Positions 1-10,082 are shown, numbered from the stretch's first letter. The stretch is 64,000 bases of DNA from Rhodospirillaceae bacterium (GCA_008012315.1 SSEL01000001.1:62001-126000); one strand, 5' to 3'. Made by a program: numbers and translations. The notes: a model not told the origin generated them from the letters alone.

Positions 1-1
1 C

Positions 2-1018
2 ATGGCATCGCTGACCGTGGCCTTGCCAGCCGGCGCTGCACCGCGGACCATCGGTTTCTACATGGCGCAGGCCGGCCATCTGTTTGCCGATGCCGGGCTC
101 CAGGTCCGCTTCATCGCCGCGACCGACCGCCCGCCGGCGCAGATGCTCGCCGACGGCAAGGCCGATCTTGCGGTCGATATCATGTCCACCGCCTTGCGCC
201 TGCGCGAGGACGGGGCGCCGATCCAGCATATCGCTCAATTCTTTCAGCAAGCCGGGCAGGCGCTTTACTGCCGCCGGCCGATCAAGACGCCGGCCGATCT
301 TTCCGGCACCAGCATCGGCATCTGGCTGGGTCATCAGGAAAGTTCCTTCCATGCCTGGATGAACCGCCTCAATATCAGCACCTTCGGCGAGGAGAACGGC
401 GTCACCCTGTCGCAACAGGCCGACGATCTCCATGCCCTGGCCGATCATCGCCTGGATTGCATCACCTCGACGACCTATCTCATTCCCCGGCAGATGAAGA
501 TCGCCGGTCTCAAGCCGAAGGATCTGACGGCTTTCCGCTACGAAGATCTCGATGTCGCGACGCTGGAAGATGGCCTCTATGCCCGGGCCGAGGATCTGCG
601 TGATCCGGTGCGGCTCGATCTCTTCGCCCGCTTTTTGGCGGCATCCCGCCGCGGCTGGCGGCAGTTTCACGATAATCGCGGCGCGGCGCTCAGGCTGCTC
701 GCCCGCCTGCCGGCCGATACCGATCTGCAGGCGGCAAATCAGACCGGAACCGAACAGGCTGAAAAGACCCCCGGCAGGCCGGCCGACAGCCGGGCCGGCA
801 TCGATCGCGGCGCGCTGGCGGACAGCCTGAAAGCGGTGGATGCCCTGCTGCATGCCGATAACAAGCCGATCGGCAAGCTGGATCCGGCCGCCTATGATCG
901 CAGCATCAATGTGCTGCTCACCGGCGCGCCCGACCCGGTGCTGACCCGCGCCCCGGCCGGCGCCGTCAGCGATGCCGTCTGGCAGCGTCTCGGCGCCATC
1001 GACCGGCCGGAAAAATAG
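2..1018 (+). CDS. NMT1/SsuA/ThiY-like ABC transporter substrate-binding protein (5' end probably truncated by window)
   Basis: ORF 338 aa; '[21 protein letters not shown]...GKADLAVD' periplasmic binding protein pattern; starts at window edge. Confidence 0.7.
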   Translation: MASLTVALPAGAAPRTIGFYMAQAGHLFADAGLQVRFIAATDRPPAQMLADGKADLAVDIMSTALRLREDGAPIQHIAQFFQQAGQALYCRRPIKTPADLSGTSIGIWLGHQESSFHAWMNRLNISTFGEENGVTLSQQADDLHALADHRLDCITSTTYLIPRQMKIAGLKPKDLTAFRYEDLDVATLEDGLYARAEDLRDPVRLDLFARFLAASRRGWRQFHDNRGAALRLLARLPADTDLQAANQTGTEQAEKTPGRPADSRAGIDRGALADSLKAVDALLHADNKPIGKLDPAAYDRSINVLLTGAPDPVLTRAPAGAVSDAVWQRLGAIDRPEK

Positions 1019-1082
1019 CGTTGCCGGCCCGTCGCCGCTTTTGCCAGATCGCACCGCCTCTGCTATAACCCCCCTCGCCCGC

Positions 1083-1159
1083 GTCCCCGTAGCTCAGCAG
1101 GATAGAGCGTCGGTTTCCTAAACCGCAGGTCGGAGGTTCGAATCCTCTCGGGGACGCCA
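1083..1159 (+). tRNA. tRNA-Arg (anticodon CCT), CCA encoded
   Basis: Acceptor GTCCCCG/CGGGGAC, anticodon loop TTCCTAA, T-arm GGAGG-TTCGAAT-CCTCT, encoded CCA at 1157-1159. Confidence 0.95.
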
Positions 1160-1214
1160 ATTCCACAATCTGTTCACGATGTTGGGCGCCTTGGCAATGC
1201 GACTCGGGCGGCCG

Positions 1215-2048
1215 CTAGTGAAAGCGCGACGAGTGCCGGATTGCTTTTGCGTCGTTCCAATGTTGCAGCCTGGCGATTGGCCCGACGCCGGGCGCTCTAA
1301 AAAGATGAAAATCCGTTTCCACGATGAAATTTATATAACGCCTCGGCAGGAAGGATGGCCCGCGCGGCGAGACGCCGTGTACGGATATCGGAGAATTGAT
1401 AAAACAGACCAAGGTATTCTTATCATAGCCAACAGTGGACACTTTGCTGACGTCAGACGGCAATATCATGCGATTTACAAGGAAACGCGGCTCCCTTTTC
1501 CACGTGTAAAAATCAAGGTCGCCGCCCGCCGAGGTGTCGCCAGCTTCACGCATATAGAACAAGCCGGCCAATAATGTCTGCCGCTTGTCGACATGCGGTG
1601 TTTTTACGGACGATGTTTCACGGCTTGGCGTATTGATGACGAATTGGCACTCTAAACTGATATCCCTTTTGCCACTTGTGCCCCTGACGCCGACATCGAA
1701 GCCGGCTAACGGCTTTCCGATCCGCTTTTCAAGATTCGGATGCATCGCTCTAATCGCATCGCCGAACACCCGGACCAGCTCAATCCAATAATCATGGGAG
1801 GTATGTTCGGCGAAAAATTTCCGCCAATTCGAAGGGATCGCGTCGTGATTTAAGACATCTCGCGCGCCGAGGCGAACCGCTACATTGTCCGCGGTACGCT
1901 GTCGGCAATCCATCACCCCTTTCACGGGAAAGCTCCCTGACAAATCCTCGTACGCTTGGCTTGGGAGCGCATTCCGCACAACGACATGCGGAAAGGGATC
2001 TCGGACAACGGAATGCAGGTCCACCGCCTTGAGAACATTGTCTGCCAT
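1215..2048 (-). CDS. 2OG-Fe(II) oxygenase-like (prolyl 4-hydroxylase-type) protein
   Basis: 277 aa; HxD (TPHVDKRQ) ... distal H (SVHGVSPR) ... R (RRYINFIVE) double-stranded beta-helix pattern. Confidence 0.6.
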   Translation of the reverse strand: MADNVLKAVDLHSVVRDPFPHVVVRNALPSQAYEDLSGSFPVKGVMDCRQRTADNVAVRLGARDVLNHDAIPSNWRKFFAEHTSHDYWIELVRVFGDAIRAMHPNLEKRIGKPLAGFDVGVRGTSGKRDISLECQFVINTPSRETSSVKTPHVDKRQTLLAGLFYMREAGDTSAGGDLDFYTWKREPRFLVNRMILPSDVSKVSTVGYDKNTLVCFINSPISVHGVSPRGPSFLPRRYINFIVETDFHLFRAPGVGPIARLQHWNDAKAIRHSSRFH

Positions 2049-2063
2049 TGGACGGTCCCTTCT

Positions 2064-2764
2064 TCATGAGACGCGGACTTCACCTGAGCGGACTATTAGT
2101 TCTGCCTGAGTTTGCCCCTTGCCCAGCGCTACTGCAAATGTGAAACGCAAAATTGAGAACCCAGATGCGGAAATCGCTGCCGCCGATATTGACGGAACGA
2201 ACTTCAGTCGCCATTCGGCAATCTTTGGATATCGCAGTTTATCGTAAAGGTCTCGGCTGATGAAGGCGAAGCCTGCGAAGCTTCCGGCTGCGATCCCTTT
2301 TCGAATTAAGGAGCTTTCCGAAGCTGACGAACCAAAGCCGGTAGCGGGGAATGCCGAATCAGATAAGCCACTGAGACGTTCGGCGGCCGTCTTGGTAAAG
2401 TGATCTGCGTCGACATAAAGCGGTGTTCCGTCGATTGCGATATGACAGCCCTTTTCTTCGCAGAACACCGGCGTAGGATCGATTACCGTGCCGCCAAACC
2501 GGATTGCCTCTTGTTTCAAGATAGCCAATGCCCTCTGTAGATCATGTACCGTTTCAAGGCTTGGATTTAGGTCGGGCGTTGGCTTCCTCAAACCAGCCTT
2601 CACCAGCGCATAGGGACACCATGTCTGGGTTCCGGCACATCCATCACAATGACGGCATGAATGTTTCGTTTGCACAGCTCATCGAGCGTCTGATGTAGGG
2701 ACGCGCGGACCTGGCTGGGAGGATCGGCGATTTTATAGGATGCCTTATCGAAGAAGAGGTCTTC
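2064..2764 (-). pseudogene. Remnant of acyltransferase-3 C-terminal SGNH domain, frameshifted, with in-frame TGA upstream
   Basis: Frame A 'LFFDKASYKIADPPSQVRASLHQTLDELCKRNIHAVIVMDVPEPRHGV' must switch frame near 2612-2620 to reach 'PYALVKAGL...TPVFCEEKGCHIAIDGTPLYVDADHFTKTAAERLS'; TGA at 2765-2767 in frame A. Confidence 0.65.
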
Positions 2765-3032
2765 TCAGCCATATTCTGCGCTGAGCGCTTCTTTAGACCA
2801 TCGCGCGACCGGGAAGTTATGGACGAGCGCTTGCCTGGCCCGCTCCGCGGATCGAGACGGTTTCCCAACCGGCAGAGAATGGGTTATCATTTGATTCGGG
2901 TGCTGCCCGCGCCTCCCCCCTCCATCGGGAAAGTATCTGTCATGCAGGGTGCGTTGAAACGCTGAACCGACTGTTCGAGCATGCAGCATAAGGAGGGGTT
3001 GCGACCATCGCTCGCAATGGGAGGTTCTTTCG

Positions 3033-3746
3033 ATGAAACTGTCTGCACCCCTCTATCAGTTGAAGCGCAACGCAAGGCTCCTGTCACGCGACGCGGCTAT
3101 TCCGCTGCACGACGCGCTTGACCGCATGGCGGCTGAAGAAGGCTTCGGCAGCTGGAGTTTGCTTGTCGCAAAACGCGCCGCATCCGGACCGGCGAGCAAA
3201 TTGTTCCCCCGGCTGCAGCCAGGCGATCTCGTCCTGGTCGGTGCGCGCCCGGGCCAGGGAAAAACGCTTATCTGCCTGGAACTTGCCATAGAAGCCATGA
3301 AGGCCGGCCATCGCAGCCTGTTCTTCACGCTGGAATATACGAAGAGAGATGTTTCCGAGCGGTTCCGCGATCTCGGTGCTGACCAGGCCCGGTTCGAGAC
3401 GCTGTTCACCGTGGACTGCTCCGATGCCATCAATGCCGGCCATATCATCGAGCGCATGGGCGCGATGCCACGCGGCACCCTGGCGGTCGTCGATTATCTG
3501 CAACTGCTCGATCAGCGGCGGGACAGTCCATCCCTGATGGCGCAGATCCGCGCGCTGAAATCCTTTGCGCGCGACAGGGGGCTGATCATGGTTTTCAGTT
3601 CCCAGATCGATCGATCTTACGATCCCGCCATGAGATCTCTTCCCGATCTCGGCGATGTCAGGCTGCCCAATCGCTTGGATTTGACCCTGTTCAGCAAGGC
3701 CTGCTTCCTGAACGGCGGGGATGTTCAGTTTCGCGCCACCGGCTGA
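3033..3746 (+). CDS. Stand-alone DnaB-like/RecA-fold ATPase ('DNA helicase' family) with short N-terminal GRLP-like domain
   Basis: 237 aa; Walker A GARPGQGKT, Walker B TLAVVDYLQLLD; no N-terminal DnaB domain. Confidence 0.75.
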   Translation: MKLSAPLYQLKRNARLLSRDAAIPLHDALDRMAAEEGFGSWSLLVAKRAASGPASKLFPRLQPGDLVLVGARPGQGKTLICLELAIEAMKAGHRSLFFTLEYTKRDVSERFRDLGADQARFETLFTVDCSDAINAGHIIERMGAMPRGTLAVVDYLQLLDQRRDSPSLMAQIRALKSFARDRGLIMVFSSQIDRSYDPAMRSLPDLGDVRLPNRLDLTLFSKACFLNGGDVQFRATG

Positions 3747-3936
3747 CGGCGCTCCTGCCGCCTCCTGCGCTTCGCGCGTCACGGCTGCGAATGTGCCCGC
3801 GCAGATAAAAGATATTCGGTAACTTTCCTTTTATTTTCAATAAATTATAAGCGAATAAATTTGTTATACAGCGCATGATCGTGATACCCCGGTCGAGCTG
3901 TTTGGCCAGTCGCGCCGAATAAGCGGGGGCATCATC

Positions 3937-4350
3937 ATGCATGGACAGGCACGAGCCGCAAAAGACGGTGTGTGGTTCCGGCAATATCGCTGGGAACTCA
4001 CCGCGCTCGCCGTGATTGCGGCACTGGGTATTTTCATCGGCTGGGTGACACGGTCGGTACCGCCGGAAGCCGATGACGTGCTTTCCGCCTTGCATGAATA
4101 TGCAGCACTCTCCGGCGATTCCGCCTATGGCCCACCGCCGGCCATGCCGGCCGAGATGACATTGGGGGAGGTCGCCGCGCGCACCAGGGATGTGCAGCTT
4201 CTAAGCACGGAACAGCAAGGCGATCATTGGTTGGCGAATGTCGATCTGCTGACGACCTGGACCAATAACGAATTCATTCATCTCGAATTGCAACTCAAGC
4301 TGCGCCAGAAGGGCGTGAGCTGGATCATCACCGACGCCCGCCGCATCTGA
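3937..4350 (+). CDS. Hypothetical single-pass membrane protein
   Basis: 137 aa; one hydrophobic segment LTALAVIAALGIFIGWV then a soluble domain. Confidence 0.5.
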   Translation: MHGQARAAKDGVWFRQYRWELTALAVIAALGIFIGWVTRSVPPEADDVLSALHEYAALSGDSAYGPPPAMPAEMTLGEVAARTRDVQLLSTEQQGDHWLANVDLLTTWTNNEFIHLELQLKLRQKGVSWIITDARRI

Positions 4351-4378
4351 GGCTGTATGGCCCCTTGACCGCCCGCAT

Positions 4379-6472
4379 TTACACGATGCCCAGGGCCGTT
4401 TTACGGTTTGCGGCAGCGGCGCGCAGGATGCGATCGGCGATCATGCCGATCAAAGCCAGGCTGAGGCCGGCGATCACCCCCATGCCGGGATCGTTCTTGC
4501 CGAGGCCGATATAAATCTGCTGGCCCAGGCCGTCGGTGCCGACCAGCGAGGCGATCACCAGCATGCCCATGGCGAACAGGATCGTCTGGTTGATGCCAAG
4601 GAGGATTTCCGGAAAGGCATTGGGCAGTTTCACCTGCCAGAGAATCTGCGACCTGGTGCAGCCCATCGCCGTCGCCGCTTCGATCTGCGCGGCCGGAACC
4701 TGGCGCAGGCCGTGCTCGGTATAACGGATCGCCGGCACCACGGCGTAGAGGATGATGGCCAGCAAGCCGGTGAAATCGCCGACACCGAAGAACATCAGCA
4801 CCGGGATCAGGAAGACGAATTGCGGAATCGTCTGCAGCGTATCGTTGACCTGCCGCAGGACCGCCGATGCCCCATCCGATGCAGCGCCCCAGATACCAAG
4901 CGCCACGCCGATGACGATCGACAGGGTGACGGCACTGGCGCAGAGATAGACGGAGATCATCGCCTGCTGCCATTGCCCGGCGAGCAGAATAAAGACCTGG
5001 CTAACCAGCGCGAAGATCGCGACCGGCCAGCCCCCGCAGCGATAGGCGCAGGCGGTAACGAGGATGACGACCGCCAGCCAGGGCATGCCGGTCGTGCCGA
5101 CATAGAGGAAGCAGCCGATGACGAAGATCGCCGTGCCCGCGGTCATCGAGCGATAACGGGCAGCTGCCAGCGCAGCCGCCGCGAGCAGGGTCCAATAGGC
5201 GGCGATGACCGGCGGGGTCAGCGCGAAGCCCCAGCTGAACGGCGTGACGACGCGTTCCAGCCCGATCTTGACGGGCAGGATGGCGAAATACAGCAGGCTT
5301 GCCTTCAACCCATTAAGGAAAACGGCATAGGTCGAGGTCACATAGGCAAGACCGGCATTGATGGATTCGGACAAACCCATCAGTCGGCCCTGCGGCGTGA
5401 TCGACAGCCGGGTCATGAGCAAGCTGCAGATCGCACCCAGCATCACGGCACCGATTGCCGCGAAGAGGAAATCGCGGCGGCTGAGGCGATGCGCCTGGAC
5501 GGCCCCACCCTGGGGACCACCACCTTGTGCGGCATCGCTTTGCCCGGCCAGCCCCAGGGTGATGCGGTCGAGCGACATCGCCAGCAAGGCGATCACCAGG
5601 CCGGATAAGATGCTGTCACCGAAATTCGCCCGCCTGATATTCGACAGGACCTCCCAGCCGATATCGTTGAAGCCGCCGATGATCGCCGAAATGATGATCA
5701 TCGCGAAAGCCGCCATGGTGGTCTGGTTGATGCCGAGCTTCAGCTGCGGCATGGCCGAGGGCACGTCGACCCACCAGAATTGCTGGCCTGGCGCGCAGCC
5801 GCAGATCAGGCCGGCCTCGCGTATGTCGGACGGTACGCGTTGCAGGCCCAGCAGCGTGTTCCGCACCATCGGCGGCGCGGCGAAAACCGCGCTCGCAATC
5901 AAGCCGACCACCGGGCCGAAGCCGAAGAGCAGCAGGATGGGAATGAGATAGGCGAAAGTCGGGATGGTCTGCATCAGGTCGAGAACCGGATCCAGGATGC
6001 TGCGTACCGTGAAGTTCCGGTAAGCCCAGACGCCGAAACCAAAGCCGATCACCGCCGCCAGCAGGATCGCAATAGACACCAGGGAAAGGGTATTCATGCT
6101 TTGCGTCCAGTAGCCGGCAACCCAGATGTAAAGCAATGTGAAGAGGGTCAGCATCAGGCTGCGCCAACCGGCGGCCTGCCACGCGATCAGGGCGGATAAA
6201 AGGATGAAGACCGGCGCCGGTACCCAAGTGAGAAGCTGCTGCAACAGATCGAGCGGCCAGGTCAGGACGAGGCTGACGACCCGGAAGAACGGCTTGGAGA
6301 CATCGACGAAAGCCGCCATCGCCGCGCCGGTCCAGTGGGATAGGGGCATGACCCAGTCCGCCGGATAGGCAGCCATCCATGGCACCAGGGAACGCGCCAG
6401 GATGGCAAGGATAACCGCCGCGCCCAGCAGCAGAAACGGCGCCGGGTTTTCCGCCATCCCGTGCCGCTTCAA
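4379..6472 (-). CDS. Glycine betaine/proline-type ABC permease, two ProW-like domains fused in tandem
   Basis: 697 aa; two BPD_transp_1 repeats (QTIPTFAYLIP...GINQTTMAAFAMIIIS and QTIPQFVFLIP...GINQTILFAMGMLVIAS); start TTG at 6472 or ATG at 6457. Confidence 0.9.
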   Translation of the reverse strand: MKRHGMAENPAPFLLLGAAVILAILARSLVPWMAAYPADWVMPLSHWTGAAMAAFVDVSKPFFRVVSLVLTWPLDLLQQLLTWVPAPVFILLSALIAWQAAGWRSLMLTLFTLLYIWVAGYWTQSMNTLSLVSIAILLAAVIGFGFGVWAYRNFTVRSILDPVLDLMQTIPTFAYLIPILLLFGFGPVVGLIASAVFAAPPMVRNTLLGLQRVPSDIREAGLICGCAPGQQFWWVDVPSAMPQLKLGINQTTMAAFAMIIISAIIGGFNDIGWEVLSNIRRANFGDSILSGLVIALLAMSLDRITLGLAGQSDAAQGGGPQGGAVQAHRLSRRDFLFAAIGAVMLGAICSLLMTRLSITPQGRLMGLSESINAGLAYVTSTYAVFLNGLKASLLYFAILPVKIGLERVVTPFSWGFALTPPVIAAYWTLLAAAALAAARYRSMTAGTAIFVIGCFLYVGTTGMPWLAVVILVTACAYRCGGWPVAIFALVSQVFILLAGQWQQAMISVYLCASAVTLSIVIGVALGIWGAASDGASAVLRQVNDTLQTIPQFVFLIPVLMFFGVGDFTGLLAIILYAVVPAIRYTEHGLRQVPAAQIEAATAMGCTRSQILWQVKLPNAFPEILLGINQTILFAMGMLVIASLVGTDGLGQQIYIGLGKNDPGMGVIAGLSLALIGMIADRILRAAAANRKTALGIV

Positions 6473-7557
6473 GAGACGACCTTCATATGGCCGCCCGGGA
6501 GCTGGCCGCGACCTGAGGGCGTCCCGCCTCGCCGTCCCAGTATTTGCAGGATGCGGTTGAGCGTGACGATGCCAACCGGCCTGCCATCGGTATCGGCCAC
6601 GGTCGCGGCACTGAAATCATTGCCGAGGCTTTCCATGACCTGCTCGAGATTGGCGCTTGCCGCGACCACCGGCCGGGCATTCGGATGATCGCCCGGGGAC
6701 GGTAACGGCTCCAGGATATCAGCGGCATATTGCACCCGCGCGATCGGCACATCGGCGACGAACTGCGCGACATAGTCATCGGCCGGATTGAGGACGATCT
6801 CCTGCGGCGTCCCGACCTGCACGATGAAGCCGTCTTTCATGATGGCAATGCGGTGAGCGAGGCGGACCGCTTCCAGCACGTCATGGGTGACGAAGACCAC
6901 CGTCTTGCGCAGCTGTCGCTGCAGGCGCAGGAACTCATCCTGCAATTGCCGGCGGATCAGCGGATCGAGCGCGCTGAACGGTTCGTCGAGGAACCATAAT
7001 TCCGGCTGCACCGCCAAGGAGCGGGCGATGCCAACGCGCTGCTGCTGGCCGCCGGACAATTGGCGCGGATAGGCGTCTTCGCGCCCGTCGAGTCCGACCA
7101 GGCGAATCATCTCGTCGGCCCGGGCATGGCGCTTCGCCAAGGCGACGCCCTGCGTCTTCAACGGAAACGCGACGTTCTCGCGCACCGTCAAATGCGGCAA
7201 CAGGCCGAAATTCTGGAACACCATGCCGATGCGATGCCGGCGGATCTGGATCAGTTCCTTCGGCGAGGCCGCCAGCAGGTCCTGTCCGTCGAGCAGGATC
7301 TCGCCGGCTGTCGCATCGATCAGCCGCGACAGGCAGCGAATGACGGTCGACTTGCCCGAACCGGACAGCCCCATGATGATGAAGATCTCGCCTTCCTCGA
7401 CCTCGAAGGAGACATCGGCGGCGGCGGGAATATGCCGTTCGTCGCGCAACCGCCGGGCAAGCGCCGGCGGATCGATCCGATAGCCCGCCGTGTCGAAATA
7501 GACTCCCGGCCGGCGGCCATAGACTTTCCAGAGATTGCGGCAGGCGAGCTTGATCAT
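6469..7557 (-). CDS. proV: Glycine betaine/proline-type ABC transporter ATP-binding protein (ProV-like)
   Basis: 362 aa; Walker A GLSGSGKST, signature LSGGQQQRVGIAR, Walker B LWFLDEPFSALD, C-terminal CBS-like region. Confidence 0.9.
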   Translation of the reverse strand: MIKLACRNLWKVYGRRPGVYFDTAGYRIDPPALARRLRDERHIPAAADVSFEVEEGEIFIIMGLSGSGKSTVIRCLSRLIDATAGEILLDGQDLLAASPKELIQIRRHRIGMVFQNFGLLPHLTVRENVAFPLKTQGVALAKRHARADEMIRLVGLDGREDAYPRQLSGGQQQRVGIARSLAVQPELWFLDEPFSALDPLIRRQLQDEFLRLQRQLRKTVVFVTHDVLEAVRLAHRIAIMKDGFIVQVGTPQEIVLNPADDYVAQFVADVPIARVQYAADILEPLPSPGDHPNARPVVAASANLEQVMESLGNDFSAATVADTDGRPVGIVTLNRILQILGRRGGTPSGRGQLPGGHMKVVS

Positions 7558-7569
7558 CCGTCGATGGAC

Positions 7570-7968
7570 CTAGAATCGGTAATACTGCGTCTCACGCGGC
7601 GCATAGATCATGTAATACTGCTTGAAATGATCCAGGATATGCCAAGTGGTGGTCTGGTCGCGGGGGATGAAGAACAGATCGCCGGGCGCGAAGATATCCG
7701 CGCGCCCCGCCGCATCGACCAGCTTCAGCCGGCCTTCGATCACGATGCCGAGCTCATCATAAGGAAAGCTGATCGTTTCTCGGAACGGCGTGCATTCCCA
7801 GAAACCGACCTGCACATTGCGTTCGTCATTGTTATAAAAGAAATGGCCCTGCTCATCGGCCCGCCCTTCATCGATCCATTCGGGCTTGATGAAATCGGTT
7901 TTGACCAGCGGCAAGGTCCGATGCGCCGAAGGCTGCAACCGGATGAAACCCTTCAACGCATCGGACAT
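7570..7968 (-). CDS. Cupin domain protein
   Basis: MSDALKGF...; 'FPYDELGIVIEGRLKLVDAAGRADIFAPGDLFFIPRDQTTTWHI' cupin motifs; ORF-track start 8070 would overlap proX. Confidence 0.75.
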   Translation of the reverse strand: MSDALKGFIRLQPSAHRTLPLVKTDFIKPEWIDEGRADEQGHFFYNNDERNVQVGFWECTPFRETISFPYDELGIVIEGRLKLVDAAGRADIFAPGDLFFIPRDQTTTWHILDHFKQYYMIYAPRETQYYRF

Positions 7969-7999
7969 CGGTCTTGTCTCCCCTCGGATATAAGCAATG

Positions 8000-8992
8000 C
8001 TACTTCTGCGCGGCATCGATCCAGGGTTGCCAGACCGCCTGATGCTCGGCAATCCAGCGATCCGCGACATCTTCCACCTTCTGGCCTTTGCTTTCGATCT
8101 CGTAGGAAAGTTCCATGTCTTCCTTGTTGCCGATCTTGAAAGCCTGGATGAGCTTATAGGCTGCGGGCCACTTTTCCTTCATGCCCGGCCAGACCACCTT
8201 GACGATATCGCCGGCGGCCTCGCCGCAATCATAGGTCTTGTCCGAATTGGGACCCCATTTCGGATCGCTGTAGCAAGGATCGGCATATTTCGGCAGGTCG
8301 ACGACCTTGAGGTCGAGCTCGACGAAGATCGGATGCGGCCACCAGAAATAGACCAGGGCCGGCTTGCCGCTTTTCACCGAGGAGCGCAGCTCGGACAGCA
8401 TGGCGCCCTCGCTGCCACCGGAGACCGGCTTGAAGTCGATCCCCAGCGATGCAAGCCGGTCGGCGGTATGCATGTTGCCCCATTCAGGCGGAAAATCGAC
8501 CAGGCGGCCCTGCGGCATGGTCTCCGGCGTGGCGAAGGCATCGGGGCATTTCTGCAGCGCCTTGTAATCGGGCAGGCCGGGGCACAGCTTCTCGGCAAAG
8601 GCAGGATAGACCCAGCCGCCGCCGCCTTCGAGACCGGTGCTGCCCAGGCTTTCCAGCTTGCCGCTCTGGAGCATCGGCTGGAACCCTTCGCCGACATTGA
8701 CTTCCCAGATTTCCATGGAAGCGGTGAGTTCGCCGGCCGAAAGCGGCGTGAGCTGCGCGGTATAGCCCGCCGTCACATAATCGACGTTATAGCCCATCTT
8801 CTTCAGCAGCCGGCCGGTGATCTGGGTCAGCAGGTTCTGGCTCGTCCACTCGTTCATCGCCAGCTTGATGGGATCCGTCGATTCCGGAATGGTGGCGGCC
8901 GCAGCCTGTCCGGCCTGCAGCGCCAGCGACGCCGATCCCGCAATCAGAACGCAACTCAGCCACCGCCGCATGAAAGCTGCTGGATTTTTCAT
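8000..8992 (-). CDS. proX: Glycine betaine/choline-type ABC substrate-binding protein (ProX/OpuAC-like)
   Basis: 330 aa; signal peptide; 'KLAMNEWTSQNLLTQITGRLLKKMGYNVDYV' OpuAC pattern; same operon as permease and ATPase. Confidence 0.88.
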   Translation of the reverse strand: MKNPAAFMRRWLSCVLIAGSASLALQAGQAAAATIPESTDPIKLAMNEWTSQNLLTQITGRLLKKMGYNVDYVTAGYTAQLTPLSAGELTASMEIWEVNVGEGFQPMLQSGKLESLGSTGLEGGGGWVYPAFAEKLCPGLPDYKALQKCPDAFATPETMPQGRLVDFPPEWGNMHTADRLASLGIDFKPVSGGSEGAMLSELRSSVKSGKPALVYFWWPHPIFVELDLKVVDLPKYADPCYSDPKWGPNSDKTYDCGEAAGDIVKVVWPGMKEKWPAAYKLIQAFKIGNKEDMELSYEIESKGQKVEDVADRWIAEHQAVWQPWIDAAQK

Positions 8993-9158
8993 CTTACTCT
9001 CCCACGTTGCGTTGGTTTTTAGATAGCAGCTGGCGAACCCGATGACGGCAACGACGTCGAGCGGGCGTTAGTCATTGATCCGTGGTCCCACGGGATCGGC
9101 GCGATATGGCTGTTTCAGCCTAGCGGCGAAAGTCTGACATCGGGGTGGGCGCTTTTCC

Positions 9159-9178
9159 ATGGACCCTTTAGGGCCCAT
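9159..9178. promoter_or_regulatory. Palindrome ATGGACCC-TTTA-GGGCCCAT, candidate LuxR-type operator 1
   Basis: 8-bp arms with 1 mismatch, 4-nt spacer; between divergent proX and luxR-type gene. Confidence 0.7.
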
Positions 9179-9237
9179 GCCGTAGCCTGCCAAAAAACCG
9201 CATAAGCGGCGCGTGTAGCCAGTTCGCGGGGGGACGG

Positions 9238-10071
9238 ATGGCCGGGAAGGACGAGCGGGGTCTATATCCGTTGCTGACGCAACTCGGCATGGTTGCCGAG
9301 CGCGCCGGCGATCCGGTTTTCTACCGCGATCTGCTGATGGTGCTGGGATCGCATCTGCGCGCCGATCTCGCCATGGTGATGCGCTATTCCCGCCATCATG
9401 CGCCGGAATATCTCATTCACGATGGACTTTTGCCCGGCCATATGGAGTTTTATCTGCGCGGCCTCTATCGCGTCGATCCGATCTATCGGCTGTGCCGCGA
9501 TGAAAATGGGCGCGGCGTGAAAGATCTGACCGAAGTCAGCACGCCGGCCGAGCGCGCGGGCGACTATTTCAATATTTTCCTGCGCCTGACCGGCATGGCG
9601 GACGATCTCGCCTTGCTTTTCCCGATCGGAGGCGACGCCTCGATCGGTCTCGTCTACGAACGCAAGTCGCCGTTTCTCAAAACTGAGCTTGCCGCGATGC
9701 GGGGATTGTTCCCGTTGCTGGAAAGCCTGCACCGCCTGCACCAGAAGCTGAGCGAGGCGCAGCTGCGGGCGACCATCCGGCAGATCGGCGATATCGACGA
9801 AATGACCCGCAGCCCTGCCAAGCCTGGCCTGCCGCCGATCGATTACAAAACCGCTTTGGACGGATTCCTGCGTGATAAGCTGACCCCGCGCGAGCGTGAC
9901 ATCGTGCGGTTGATTCTGGTCGGGTATCCCAATGCCAAGATCGCCGAGCGGCTGGAGCTCAGCCTGAACACGGTGAAGAATCACAAGAAGCGGATGTACC
10001 TCAAGCTCGACATCACCACCGAACGCGAGCTCTTCCTCAATTTCGTCAATTTCCTGTTCCAGGACATCTGA
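9238..10071 (+). CDS. LuxR-family transcriptional regulator (C-terminal GerE HTH)
   Basis: 277 aa; 'KLTPRERDIVRLILVGYPNAKIAERLELSLNTVKNHKKRMYLKLDITTERELFLNF'. Confidence 0.9.
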   Translation: MAGKDERGLYPLLTQLGMVAERAGDPVFYRDLLMVLGSHLRADLAMVMRYSRHHAPEYLIHDGLLPGHMEFYLRGLYRVDPIYRLCRDENGRGVKDLTEVSTPAERAGDYFNIFLRLTGMADDLALLFPIGGDASIGLVYERKSPFLKTELAAMRGLFPLLESLHRLHQKLSEAQLRATIRQIGDIDEMTRSPAKPGLPPIDYKTALDGFLRDKLTPRERDIVRLILVGYPNAKIAERLELSLNTVKNHKKRMYLKLDITTERELFLNFVNFLFQDI

Positions 10072-10082
10072 TGTGGCGAGAT

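Noticed and set aside
7570-7968. Calling the cupin a DMSP lyase (DddL/Q/W)
   Set aside because: Only generic cupin motifs are visible and the metal-ligand set of a Ddd enzyme could not be confirmed by eye
9238-10071. Calling the LuxR-type protein an acyl-homoserine-lactone receptor
   Set aside because: No luxI-type synthase in the window and the N-terminal ligand residues could not be verified
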